From Chaetoceros tenuissimus (lineage: Eukaryota > Bacillariophyta > Thalassiosirophyceae > Chaetocerotales > Chaetocerotaceae), in assembly GCA_021927905.1 (NCBI GenBank), contig BLLK01000069.1, forward strand, positions 682,001-746,000: a DNA stretch of 64,000 bases, written 5' to 3'. Positions 1 through 11,783 of this stretch are shown one piece after another (position 1 is the stretch's first letter; every line of letters begins with the position of its first letter). A model generated the notes under the pieces. It was not told the DNA's origin. It did no database searches and worked only from the letters and a program-made list of their open reading frames with translations. The translations under genes and the position numbers were made by a program.

Positions 1-1
1 A

Positions 2-3000
2 CCAAGCGACGAGGACAAAACCAAGATAGACTTGCTGCAATACCTAGTTCAAGAAGCAATGCCAGATATTCTGGGTATTAGTGAGCATGGGAGAGTAATA
101 AACAGGCTTCATAGAGATGAACAACCCCAAAAAATAATGGGCAGGTGGGATAAGGAAAGGATATCAAGACTAGTAACAAGATTTGCTTGGCTACACGGCG
201 AAAGAAATGACAGGGATAAGAATGAAGTGGGAGGAACAGGAATTGTTACCATGAATAAGGGGACAAGCCACACGGTGGCAAGCGGTGAAGATAAGGAGAA
301 ACTTGGACGGTGGAACTGGGTCACAATTAATGGGAGAAAATCCAAGAAAATTACAATAATATCGGTATACAGACCAACAAAAAATCAGCAAACAACAATA
401 AGACAATCAGCGGTAATCAGCAGGAAAAGGAAGATTGAAGCACTGGCAAATGAAACCACAACCACATGGATGGAAGATTTGAAGGAACTTGTGAATCAAT
501 TCAGGGACGAAAAACACGAAGTCATCATTGGAGGAGACTTCAATGACAATCTCAACGATGAAGAAGGATTTGTACAGAAGAGTATGAAAGAGCTGGGGTT
601 ACGAGAAGTGTTACTCGAAGCGTTCGGAAAAGGCCCAGCTACTTATCAGAGAGGTAGCACAACAATAGATGGAATATTCTGCACAGAAGGCATCGAGATA
701 GCTAATGGAGGATACATAAGCTTTGAAGACTCCCCGAGCGATCATATGTGGCCATGGATCGATATAAAAGAAAAGAACATGACAGGGAGAAACAGAAAGG
801 AATTCATTCCGCCGGTAGATAGAAGAGCTACATCAAAAATACCAAAGGTTAAGAAGAAATTTCAGCAATTACTTGAAGAACAAATCAAGAAGTATAACCT
901 ATATGAAAGAATGAAAAATCTGTCAGAACAAATCAAAGACAACGAGATGGACGAAGATCAGGAAGTAGAATATGAAATGATCGAGATAAGATTCAGAAGA
1001 GCTGTGAAATACGCCGACAGGAGATGTAGGAAAATTAGAAGAGGCCGAGTACCATTTTCAGAAGAGGCAAAGAAGGTTATGTCCAAGATCAGGATTCAAA
1101 AACTTGTACGTCTACGACTACTCATGATGGGAAAGAAAAATAGACCGAAGATGCGGAAATTAAAAAGATACGCGAAGAAAGTAAAATACGAAGGACCTCT
1201 AGAGTTCAAAAGCGTGGAAGAAGCGAATAAGTATCTCAAAGAAAGCTACAACGAGTACAAAGAGCTGAGACCAAGAGCCAGAGAACTAAGGCAAAAATAT
1301 ATCTATGATATTGCAGAAGACTTAGCAAAAGAAGATCCCAACGGAAAGGATGCAGAGTGGTTTGCTAACAAAATTATAAGAGAGGAGGAAATAAAGGAGC
1401 ATTACCGAGAAATAAAGAAAGCCGAAAAGAAGAATATTAGAGGAGGAGTTGAAAGGGTTCTTGTTGAAGATGAGAACGGAGAGAAAAGGATAGTGCATGG
1501 CAAAGAGGAAATTGCAAGAGCAATTAGAGATGCAAACATCAAAAAGAGATTACAAGCGAAAGACACACCTCTGCGATCGGAACCACTAGCAAGTCTATTA
1601 GGAGAACAAATGAAATACGAGAGATGGGAAGAGATACTGCATGGGCAGGTAGAACTGCCAGATGAAGGAATTGAAGAAGGAACTCGCATCTGGTATGATC
1701 TCATGAGAATTCAGGCATACGAAAACTTTGAAATAAAATGGACTCCTGAGGAGTACATCGAATCATGGAAAAAGATTGATGAAAACAAAAGCAGCATGCC
1801 TGGCATACAAGCGGCTCACATAAAATGTATGGACCCAAAGTCAAAAGCAGCTTATGTTGTATCACAACTGGCATTAATACCACTAAAAACTGGATATGCA
1901 CCAATCACATGGCAAGAGGGCATCGACTCTATGATACCAAAGAAAGTTGCTGGAGAGTGCAGACCGGAGAAGCTACGTCTGATTCTTCTCTTTGACGCAA
2001 GATTTAACCATAACAATAAGTTGATCGGAAAGAAAATGATGGAGTTTGCAGAAGAGAAAGGCCTACTCGCCAAGGAACAATTTGGAAGCAGAAAAAATAA
2101 GTCGGCAATCGAACACGCAGTAAACAAGAGACTTACTCTTGACTTTTCGAGGCAATACAAAGCAAATTGTATTTACATAGCAAATGACGCGAAATCCTGC
2201 TACGACAGGATACTACTGCTCGTTGCATACTTGATGATGAGGCAATCAGGAATGGACGAAAAAGCTACAATCTCAAGTATATCTACACTCGTCGGAATGG
2301 AGATGAAAATCAGAACGGCACATGGAGTCTCTGAGCTTTCGTATGGAGGTCTGGAATGGGATGAATGGCCACACGGGATTGGACAGGGCAACGGGTACGG
2401 ACCAGCCATATGGGCATTGATCAGCTCGCCACTGCTATATCTGCTCCGAGAACAAGGGTATGGAACCAACATACAAACACCGATTACAAAAGAAGCTCTT
2501 AGGCTATCAGGGTTTTCATTTGTAGATGACACCGACCAATGTGAAATGAAGATGGAAAATCAAGACTGGGATACACAATTAGAAAATACTCAAGCAAGTA
2601 TAAATTTATGGGAGAGCTTATTAAGAACTACTGGAGGTGCAATAGAACCAACAAAAAGCGACTGGACCAAAATGAGGTTCAAATGGAAGGGGCATAACGT
2701 GGAAGTAGAAAAGCATAAGGACGAAGAAAAGCTATTTATGAAAGGACTAGATGGTTCAAGAGAGGAACTGAAAAAAGTTAATTTTGACCAAGCAAGGGAA
2801 ACACTTGGGGTTTGGCAGGCAGCAAGCGGTCAAGAAAGAACCCAAGCTGACAAACTGAAACAAAAAGCGCAGGAATGGTCAAGCAATGTCAACAATAGTC
2901 AAATTAATATGAAGGAGACATCAACAGCGGTAAAACAAACTATTGGGAAATCAATTCGGTATCCACTATCAGCAACAGCCCTTAGCGAGAAATTAGCAAA

Positions 3001-5497
3001 AGAAGTTGACGTAGAAATCAGAAAAGCAGCGCTAGGGAAAATGGGCCTAGTACGAAATGCACCAGTGACACCGGTAGAAGCACCAATAGAATATGGAGGA
3101 TTAGGGACAGATAGCAATGTTTACAAAAATCAAATGATTGACCATTGCATTATACTCATGAATCATGGACACAGAGAGACAACCACTGGGAAACTGTTAA
3201 GAGTATCATTAGAGGCACTCTCGATGGAATCTGGATTAGGAGGAGATCCGGGAAGCTTAGATACCAATAACATTGGATGGATCACAGCGAACACATGGAT
3301 AGGAGAGACGCTTAAATCACTCAGACAACATGAATTGCAATTACAAACTAGCATCAAAGGCCTTTGCACATGGACGAATAGAGACGAATACCTCATGGAA
3401 GTCTTGTCAAAGAGAAGATCTGTAAAGGAATTAAAGATACTCAACAAAGTTAGGATGTATCTGCGAGTGGCAACATTCGCAGATATTGTCACAGCTGATG
3501 GAAAGGAGATTGACGAAAATATTCTAACTGGGAGCAAAAGCACATCCCCATCCCCATCAGCAACTGCCTACTTATGGCCAAACGTAGATGAACCGACGAG
3601 CAAAGAAAAAGAGCTATGGACTAATGCATTGTGCCAAGAATATACGATAACAGAACATAATAGAAAACTAGGAATGGAGGCATCACTCGTATGGGATAGC
3701 AAAATAGAAAAATACCTTCAATGGAGCTACGATCACGAGAATGATGAAATATATGAAAAGATTGGCAATGAGTATAGGGTATATAAACCAATGAACTTAA
3801 GGGTGAGAAGAAAAGCATATTTCTACGACAGAAGCGAGGAAGAGGTAAACAGAAGCATAAAACCGATATCGGTGCAGCAAGAAAATGGAGGTATATACAT
3901 CAAATGCCAAGGACAAGTGGGAGTATTTGAAGAAGAAGAGCAAGACGAGGAAGGATGGATCCTTCGATGCATAGAGGACAATGAACAAGAGAAAGAGATT
4001 TTAGCAGAAGAAATGAGGCAAGGAACAGCAGTATTTGTAAGTGATGGTTCATACAAAGGTGACAGATCCAGTGCAGCAGTAACCACAGTTCCAAGGAAGA
4101 AAATAAAGATATCAACTACGGTTCCAGGGAACAAATCAAACCAGAGCTCCTATAGAGGAGAGCTAGGAGGGATATTAGCGTCTATCATATATGCAAATAA
4201 AGTTGCAAAGGAGAAGAATATACAAGGAAGAGCAACCATGGTATGCGACAACAAAGGGGCATTGGATGCCTCGTTTGGTTGGAGACAGATTAATTCAAGA
4301 TGGCAATGTTACGATTTATTGTGCATGATCAGGTACCATCTGAGCATCTCACAACTGAAGTGGACCAAAAAACATGTTAAAGGGCACCAAGATAAGAAGA
4401 TACCGTATGATAAGCTGGATGTGATGGCACAAGCGAACGTTGATGTCGACAAAATGGCAAAAGAGGAACTGAGAAGGAACATACAAGTCACACAAGAAAG
4501 AATACTCAAAGGGCAAAGTTGGAAAATCTACTCAATAAGATTAAGAACATGGATTACAGGCAACATCGAGAAAGAGATAAGAGCAACATGCTACGAGAAC
4601 GAAATGAAGATGATATGGGAAAGGAAGTGCGATGATATCACAATATCTGACAAAGAATGGATGAACTTCCAGAAATTATGCAAGGAACAGCCAGAACAGA
4701 ACAAACTGTTCCTGTTCAAATACGGGATGAATATTCTACCAACTAAGAAGAATATGAAAAGAAGAAAACACGATGATAGCGACAGATGCCCGAGCTGCCA
4801 AGAAGTGGAAAACAACGATCATCTTATAACATGCAAGTGTAGCAAGAGGAAGCTAGCATTGCAAGACGAACTAGAGGAGCTGGAGAAAGAACTAAAAAAG
4901 CATACCAGCAAACAAATACGAGACGCAATAATGCACCTATTAGAATGCTTTTCAGAGGATAAGGAACCAAGGCCAAATGACGATTGGGAGGAAGAGACGA
5001 AGAACGTAGTGACCGACCAATGGGTTAGGGGACAAAGGGCATTCTTCATGGGATTCTGGAGAGAAGAATGGTTCGAATTGCAAGAAAAATACAACAAGCG
5101 GATAAATACAAAAACTTACGCAACCACGAAGATTAGACATATGATACGAGGATGCCAGTCGTTACTTAAAGCAACATGGAAAACTAGAAATGAAGAAATT
5201 CATAGAAACGAAGAAAGTACAGAAAATAAAAGGAAGCATGAGGATTTGAACAAAAGAATAACAGCGATATTTAAGAAGAAGGAAAAGATACCAAACACAT
5301 ATTTAGGACAGGATGCGAGAATATTCAAAAGCAAGGAAGATAAGATCAAAAGAATGAAGGTTAAAAGAAAAGAAAGATGGGTAAGAAACGCAGAAGCGAT
5401 AATGAGTAAATACGAGAAGGGCAACGAAAGAAAATCAGCAAAAATGATGCGAAGCTATTTTATGCCATCAAACTATCTGCACAAAGGAGACGGGTAA
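2..5497 (+). mobile_element. LINE (non-LTR retrotransposon), long ORF with endonuclease, RT, RNase H and zinc knuckle; 5' end outside window
   Basis: One open frame of more than 1800 codons runs from the window edge to a stop at 5497. The frame is already open at position 2 and enters inside an APE-type endonuclease (PDILGISE near the start, GGDFND near residue 168, a TTIDGIF stretch, SDH near 238), so the true start lies upstream of the window. The reverse transcriptase follows: a GIGQGNGYGP stretch and the FVDD catalytic box near residue 829. An RNase H domain comes next (SDGS near 1336, then YRGE, VCDN and a KGHQD helix). A CPSC...H...C zinc knuckle lies near 1586. This order is that of I-like LINEs with RNase H. 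The coding strand is A-rich. No internal stop is seen, so the copy looks recent and may be active. A gag-like ORF1, if present, would lie upstream. Clade assignment needs an RT tree. Confidence 0.9.
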
Positions 5498-5633
5498 TCT
5501 TACTACAAACAAACAAATATACCTCCCACGACGTATATGTCACTAACTGATAGGATTAGCTTAATAGCGATCCCAGAATAGTACATGCCGCACTGGCAAT
5601 TTAGAAATAAATTAAATCATTGAGTTGTTGTTG
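5498..5633 (+). other. Probable LINE 3' UTR ending in a (GTT)n tail
   Basis: About 120 bases of non-coding sequence follow the LINE stop and run into a short GTT microsatellite at about 5617-5638. I-type LINEs often end in such simple tails. The tail overlaps the last codons of the neighbouring minus-strand MYND gene, where it encodes a run of asparagines. The exact right boundary cannot be fixed without an empty-site allele. Confidence 0.4.
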
Positions 5634-6979
5634 TTGTTGCTCCAAGAAATCAGGTATGGCTTTGCATCTTTCATTTCACTAAGAACAGCCTCATTGTCAG
5701 TTGTTAAGGTGCTTAGTTTGGGTGAAAAGACAATGGCTTTTTGACGGACGAGATTCATGTATTTACTCATATTTCTTTCAAAAAAAGTAACAGTTCTTTC
5801 AAAGATGCCTCCTCTTTCCATCACTATGTGAATTCTATAAGGAACTGCCTCAAAGCAACACTCGAAAGCCTGTTTGATTCCTATGCTTTCTTTCTCAGTG
5901 TTCATAACAACGCTCCCGATAACTGTAGTTGTATCCTCATACAATGCCTTGGTCATTGAATAACGTAGAAACTTAACACGGTCAGTTTCAGATTCCAACG
6001 AGCAAGTGGTCATTGCAAAATCAGAGTCTAGCCTGTTGATCATAGCTTTTTCCTGATAAGCAAGTGCAACCTTGGAAGTCATCTTCTTTTGCTTTCTCCA
6101 GAAATTTAGAATGTCTCTTACGGATTTATCAAGGGCAGAGCCTTTTTCATCGATGATCACTCTAACAGCTCGTTTGAACGCTTCAAAAGTTTTCACAGAC
6201 CATAGTGAACTTAGCCAAACCTCAACCACAGACCTCGGTTGCACAATTTCATCCAAGATCATTTCATGCATCACCAAGGTTTTGGCAATACAAAATGGAT
6301 CTTTATCATAGGCTAGAACTTGGACTGGCTCTCCGTCAGGATCTACACTATCAACAGATTCAAAAATGATGCCGAAGTCAACAAATCCTATATCAACAAT
6401 AGTTTTCCCATTTTGAATATGGGTAGGACATGAAAATGAAGTGTTACGGAATTGTTGAGGAGCGGGTGGAGAATAAAGGCGATAAGGTTTAGTTTTCCAA
6501 ACGTCTCCAGCATCAGCTGTAGAAATAAAGTCGAACAAAGCAGGACCGACTTCCATCCAACGCTTCAAAAGGTTTTGAGGGTCGGGATCATTTTCAATTG
6601 ACATCATTTCTAGATTTTCCTTCAACATATCACGGGTCGCTTGAAGTGCTGTTTCAATGAACAAATAATGAAATGGGTGTAAAGATGGATAGATCTTTTT
6701 GTATTCTTCAACGATATCTGGCACTTCGAATGAAATGCCGTCAAGACTGGGTTTCATTTCAGGATGATTCATGATGAATTCTTTGAATGGTCTAAGTTTA
6801 GAGCAGACTTGCTTGTGCCTAACCCAATCTTTCTTTTGTGCCTCTTTTGAACAGTATGCTGTAAGACCACAAGCTGCGCATTGCCTCAGAGGAACAGAAT
6901 CATCACCATCATGGCATTTACATGCTTTAAAAGAGCATTTTTGCGCTGGATTGCAGGAAATGCCATCAAATAATCTCAT
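5612..6979 (-). CDS. MYND-type zinc finger protein
   Basis: Single-exon 455-aa protein starting at an ATG (complement of 6977-6979). The N-terminus carries a Cys/His cluster of MYND type: C15, C20/C22, C34xxC37, C43, H55, C59. The family uses this zinc fold for protein-protein contacts. Residues 60-455 have no signal peptide or membrane segment and I do not recognise a second domain. MYND proteins of this kind, with a long unassigned C-terminal part, are common in diatoms and other algae. The C-terminus is odd: it ends in a serine and a run of five asparagines followed by SMI, encoded by the GTT repeat that may be the tail of the adjacent LINE. The native C-terminus may therefore have been replaced or extended by the insertion. 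The cellular role is unknown. Confidence 0.75.
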   Translation of the reverse strand: MRLFDGISCNPAQKCSFKACKCHDGDDSVPLRQCAACGLTAYCSKEAQKKDWVRHKQVCSKLRPFKEFIMNHPEMKPSLDGISFEVPDIVEEYKKIYPSLHPFHYLFIETALQATRDMLKENLEMMSIENDPDPQNLLKRWMEVGPALFDFISTADAGDVWKTKPYRLYSPPAPQQFRNTSFSCPTHIQNGKTIVDIGFVDFGIIFESVDSVDPDGEPVQVLAYDKDPFCIAKTLVMHEMILDEIVQPRSVVEVWLSSLWSVKTFEAFKRAVRVIIDEKGSALDKSVRDILNFWRKQKKMTSKVALAYQEKAMINRLDSDFAMTTCSLESETDRVKFLRYSMTKALYEDTTTVIGSVVMNTEKESIGIKQAFECCFEAVPYRIHIVMERGGIFERTVTFFERNMSKYMNLVRQKAIVFSPKLSTLTTDNEAVLSEMKDAKPYLISWSNNNNNSMI

Positions 6980-7176
6980 TCTTTCAGTATATTATGTTTT
7001 GATTATGGATAGAGAACGTGGCTATGAATAGTAAGGTCTGGCAAAACGTGAAATCCTCCACGGTGAATCTATTCCTGATCTATTCCTCTCTATTCATTTC
7101 ATTCCCGCGAGTGATCGTTGAAGTTCATTCTATGTATAATTTATTACTGTATCTCTTATTTCACACTTGAAATACA

Positions 7177-7347
7177 ATGAATAATCTTGCCAAGCTGTAT
7201 GAGAAACAAGGTAAATATGACGAGGCAGAGCCATTGTACAAAATGAGAGAGATGTATTTGAAACGAACCTCTGCTGATGTTGAACCTGTTGATGTTGAAC
7301 ATGGGCAAACTCCTTCATTCCACAGAGCCTCCTGTGTAATTCTCTGA
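7177..7347 (+). pseudogene. TPR (kinesin-light-chain-type) gene fragment
   Basis: A 56-codon plus-strand frame begins MNNLAKLYEKQGKYDEAEPL, an excellent match to the consensus of kinesin-light-chain-type tetratricopeptide units (NNLA.LY..QGKYDEAEPLY). It contains one TPR unit, then loses similarity after about residue 30 and stops at 7347. An in-frame TGA lies three codons upstream of the ATG, although the similarity to the TPR consensus seems to begin right there. Intact TPR proteins of this family have many tandem units, so this is best read as a relic of a duplicated or rearranged TPR gene. A short expressed peptide cannot be excluded. Confidence 0.6.
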
Positions 7348-7469
7348 AATTTCTCTACTGAGTCGAAATGTTAATAAAAACATTGGCTACTTTGTACCTT
7401 CATTATAAATATTCTTCAATTCTTAAAAACCTACTATGGAAAAATTCACTATACTTTAGCTATTAATAT

Positions 7470-9669
7470 CTACCTACTACCACTCAACAAATTGCGGCTA
7501 GAAAAATTGTTAACATTGCGTCTGGACATAGCTTGTCTCATTTCCACATCTACATTAGTCCTTGAATACAAGACTTTTCTTGGACTGGCAGGCATAACTC
7601 CTGTTCTTTCAATAAATACCAAAATACCAATCAAAATAAATACTACCCCAACCAATGTACAAATAACAACAGTTCGGAACGCAGTTGGGTCTGTCTCAAT
7701 ATGATTGGTCAAGTTCATTCCAAAGATGGATCCAATTAAACTTGCAACCGCAACACTCAAAGAAATTGCCGCCAGGACAGTGTTGATGTAGAGTAGCCTA
7801 TTTCGAATAGTGTCCATCTTTAAACTGACAAGCTCTTCTGTGTTTTCAATATTTCCTTTCAACAACACCAACGCGTTCATTTCACTCACTGCTTGCTGCA
7901 AATATACCTCCAAGATTAGTTCTGGTTCATCTGATTCCTCATTAAGAACTTCTTGTGGGACCGGCTGAATAAATTTATCTGGGTGAGAAATCAACCTTGA
8001 TAAATTCATCAGAGCCATGTCTTTCTCATCATCAAGAATTTGATTCATTGCTCTAACAAAACCTGTAACTCTGCCTTCCATTTCTCTAACTTTGTCTTTT
8101 AAAATTCTAAGTTGCTCCTGCACATGATCGCCTGGAACACTTGATGCAGTATCCCCCCTTAATTCTTCCATCACTTGGAAAATCTTTTTTCGTAGTGACA
8201 GAGAGTCATCAGATAACATTTTCACTACAGATGCAAGAACAGCATCGACCGTTTGTAATTCAAAAGTCATCTCAATCCAGTCCTTTCCTTTAAATTCATC
8301 CCACTCATTACGGATCTCCCACTCTGAATAAACAGTTGTAGCTGAATCATTACTAGTTTCTTCCACGGTGTCTTCTTTAAGATCAATATTCTCATCTTTA
8401 TAGTCACCTTGGTCAGCATCGTCATCATCAAAGCTCAAGTCAGAGTTGTCAATATCTTTCTTGCCATCATCAAAAGACAAATCTTTATCATCACTTAACA
8501 ACTTTGGGGTTTCATTGCTTCGGTTACTCTTTTGATGCTCAGAGTCATACTTTTCAACCACATCTAGTCCATCTAACAATGTGGTTGGAATGTATTCCTT
8601 TTGATTCGTCGCAGAGTTTGTAACTTCTGTCATGTGAGAAGAATTTTCTCCAAAAAACTGTACGAGAGATGATGAGCTTAATAGCATAAAGTAAACATTT
8701 CCATATGCGTAGCGTAACAGACACATACCTGATGCTCCAATTCTTCAAGTCCACCTCGAACTCGCTTTTCCAAATGAATAAGGATAGAATCCGCTCCATC
8801 TGGAACAAGGACGAGTAACCTATCCCTCAAGCAAATAGCTCGCAGAGGATCGAAATTCAATAACATCACATGACGTCGGACCATTAATTCAGGCTCATTC
8901 GATGCCGAGAAAGGTGTCACCAGTCTTCTCATATCTCGAGGATGTAGATATCCACCTAAACGTTCTCTCAAGGTCACAGCATGTTTGTTTCCAGAACCAT
9001 CACCTGTGTCATTTGACTCTTCTCCACTTGATTTAGTTGGTTGAATATTTTGTTCGTCACTCAGAATAGATCTGACGGTAGGATTCTTTTGCATTGCACG
9101 ACGCTTTTTCCGAAGAGAATCTTGATCTTCCTGTTCATGTTGTGGACTTTCAACTGGTTGCTCAAGCACTTTATTTTCAGTTATAGGAGCAAGATTTGAA
9201 GGAGGGAGAAATTCAGGAACTTCGTCTAGATCGCTTGCACTAGCTTGACGTGATCTTGAAACAGGAACATGAGGAAGAATACTTCGACCTGCTTTATCTT
9301 TCTGCTTACCAACACTGATGATTGCTTGTACTACATAATCATATAGACCACGAAGTGTCATGGTATGGTACTCTCGTCCTCTGCATAAATTATATTAGAG
9401 ACATAGATATTATATATCAATGAAAATGAAAGAAAAAGTCTAACAGCTTACCCATCATTTGTTAGTTCTAAAAGAACTATATCATTCAATCTACCCTGAA
9501 GTGCATTCTTTCTTTTTGGACGCAAAGGCAACGGAGATGCAGATCCAGCTGCTTTGCTGGTAACAGAATTGTAAGATGTATTATTCGATGTAGCCATTTT
9601 TAGAATGGCCTCGTTGTATTCCTCTAGAGACTTTGCAGTTAGTAATGGCGTCGTTTCACTCACAAGCAT
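7470..9669 (-). CDS. CorA/Mrs2-type magnesium transporter
   Basis: Three exons on the minus strand: 9669-9452, 9380-8729 and 8657-7470 (2058 nt, 685 aa). The two introns are each 71 nt with GTAAGC...CAG and GTATGT...CAG borders, and the joined frame is continuous. The C-terminal part has two transmembrane helices. The first ends in the diagnostic Gly-Met-Asn motif (G603-M604-N605), the second follows about 20 residues later. GMN forms the Mg2+ selectivity loop in CorA/Mrs2/Alr1 channels, which are pentameric. The long N-terminal domain (residues 1-570) is helical and charged, with an acidic Asp-rich insertion at roughly 350-400 and much Ser/Gln-rich linker, longer than bacterial CorA. No clear plastid or mitochondrial presequence is visible, so the membrane is unknown. 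Substrate is inferred from the family. Confidence 0.88.
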
Positions 9670-9976
9670 CTACTTTGAATGCGGAGATACTGTATTACTA
9701 TATGCGCTCCTCCAATATCTTTGAATGAAAGAGACATCAATCTCATCAACCATCAACACATTCCTCTGTGATGAAGAGGAATGCGTGGGGGAAGAGGAGT
9801 TCGGATTGGGAAACCCGGATGAAGCTCATTTTTCTTTTGTGTGTCTAAACTAGTCGAATGACAGACAACGAAGAGAAAACTTTTTTCTTTTTCATCGTTT
9901 TAAAACAACATTAGGAGTATTTTTCATCAGAATAGACAGTACCTCGTACTAGTTCATATTGAATCTATTATTATTA
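9670..9976. other. Intergenic, 307 bp
   Basis: Lies between the start of the Mg2+ transporter gene and the stop of the dehydratase gene, both minus strand. It should contain the transporter promoter and the dehydratase 3' end. I see no repeat or RNA gene. Confidence 0.5.
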
Positions 9977-11406
9977 TTATAGACCTATCATGTACATCTT
10001 TTTGGCAACTCTTGTTAGATCTACATTTCCACCACATAATATAATCCCAACATTTTCATAGCCTAGATCTATCCTATACTTTGATTGGAACTCTTCACTT
10101 AATGCAACTGCAAAGCCTGTGCCGGCCGATGGTTCTATGCAAATCTTCAATCTATCCCAGATAAGTTTTGTTGCACGCAAAATGTCTTCTTCACTGACTG
10201 TGATGATATCGTCAACGAGATCTCTTACAACCGGCCAGGTATTTGGTCCCAAAGTTGTTTTGAGTCCATCTGCCACAGTATCTTTTGGGTTGTAGGGATC
10301 ATGACCAAGTAGTTCTCCTGCATCTTTGCTTCTCTTTGCATCATCCATGTTTGCAGGTTCTGCCAACACAATCTAATACAAGTTTGTTAGAAAAGAATGA
10401 TCCATCAGAATGTCTTCAATTATTATGAAAAGAAACTTACCCTAACATAGTCACCTAGTAATCCCCTCAGAGCTATTGCATTGCCAGCGGCAAGTCCGCC
10501 TCCTCCAACTGGAATAATGACAACATCCAAGTCATTGTGCTCCTCTTCTTCCTCCTCGTCTTCATCATCCTCAAACTCATTTTCCAAAATCTGCTTTACT
10601 TGATCTACAAATTCTAGACAAACAGTTCCTTGACCAGCAATAACCTTGGGATTTTCTGAAGGATGAATGAAAGCTGCCTTCTGTTCTTTCAAAATATAGT
10701 TTGCCATTTGTTCTCTGGCTTTATTTGTACTTTCCACCATGACGATCTCCCCACCATAACCTTTAACACCCGCTACTTTTACATCAGGTGCATTTTTTGG
10801 CATGACAATTGTTGCTCGTACATCTAAATCACGATCATATCCATTGTATAAACCGTCAGATGCCAAATCTGCAGCTAATGCCACTGCTGCAGCGTGATTT
10901 CCAGATGAATGAGTGACTATATGCAAACCTTTTTCAGGAGCACCAGTTGTAATAGTTCTCGGTCTAGAGGCTGATCTCTTGCTTCTATTAGAACGTGAAG
11001 TGTCAACTGATCCTATTTGAGATTCATAGTCTCTTGATAATTGTGTATATTCATCTTCGTCAATATTGAACTCGTCTTCATTCTCACCAACATTTTTATT
11101 GTCGTCATTATTTTCATCATCTAGTAGATCATCCACTAAACAAAGAGTAGCATTTAATGCCCCACGAAATTTGAAAGAACCTGTACGCTGCAATGCTTCA
11201 ACTTTGAAAAAGAGACGACGGTCACCTGCAAGCTCGTTGAGAGAAGTACTAGTCATGACAGGGGTTTTATAAGCGATGCCTTGTATCTTTGCTGATGCTT
11301 TGAGTACATCTTGAAATTTGATGACATGATCATTATCATCAGTTGCAGTTCCTACGGTTGCAGTCTCACGACTATCATAGCTTCGAGAAGCACTTCTTAC
11401 ACTCAT
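9977..11406 (-). CDS. PLP-dependent threonine/serine dehydratase (serine racemase fold)
   Basis: Two exons: 11406-10441 and 10372-9977 (1362 nt, 453 aa), split by a 68-nt GTAAGT...TAG intron that preserves frame (YVR/IVLAEP). The fold-type II PLP signature GSFKFRGA places the Schiff-base lysine at K79. The substrate loop SSGNHAAA and the glycine-rich phosphate-binding PVGGGGLAAG follow in order, and the C-terminus has CGGNVD, typical of threonine dehydratase and serine racemase. There is no ACT regulatory domain, so the short, catabolic-type enzyme or a serine racemase is more likely than the allosteric biosynthetic threonine deaminase. Two disordered insertions are unusual: an Asp/Glu/Asn-rich and Ser/Arg-rich stretch near residues 93-155 and an acidic run near 275-295. 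No organelle presequence is evident. Substrate (Ser, Thr or D/L-Ser) cannot be told from sequence alone. Confidence 0.88.
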
Positions 11407-11783
11407 GTTTCTGGTTAGCAGCTGATGTGATTAATGCAATAGGTATGATATTTGGAAAAATACAGGAAAAACTGATAGAGCTCCGTCTTACGAATATCTT
11501 TCTTGTGAAAACTGAAAGTCATTGTTCTATGCATAAGGAGAATTAGCTAATTCTAGGCCTTTTATTTCCGTTGAAAAATTTGACCTTCGATTTCGTGAAG
11601 AATTCAAATCATTTTCAAATAGAATACGTTGATCTAGATTATACATTATCAAATAGAATAGATCTAGATTATGCAAATGTTGCGATCACATGAATTTATT
11701 TCGTGGAAATGTAGATAGGCAAAAGAGTGGGTCCATGATAATGATACTGTATATAGCTTATCCTTTCAAATGAAGAATCCCTT
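11407..11783. other. Intergenic, 377 bp, with a short direct duplication
   Basis: Between the dehydratase start and the reductase stop. At about 11618-11675 the motif AATAGAATA...GATCTAGATTAT occurs twice in tandem with small differences, a local duplication. No gene is supported. Confidence 0.5.
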
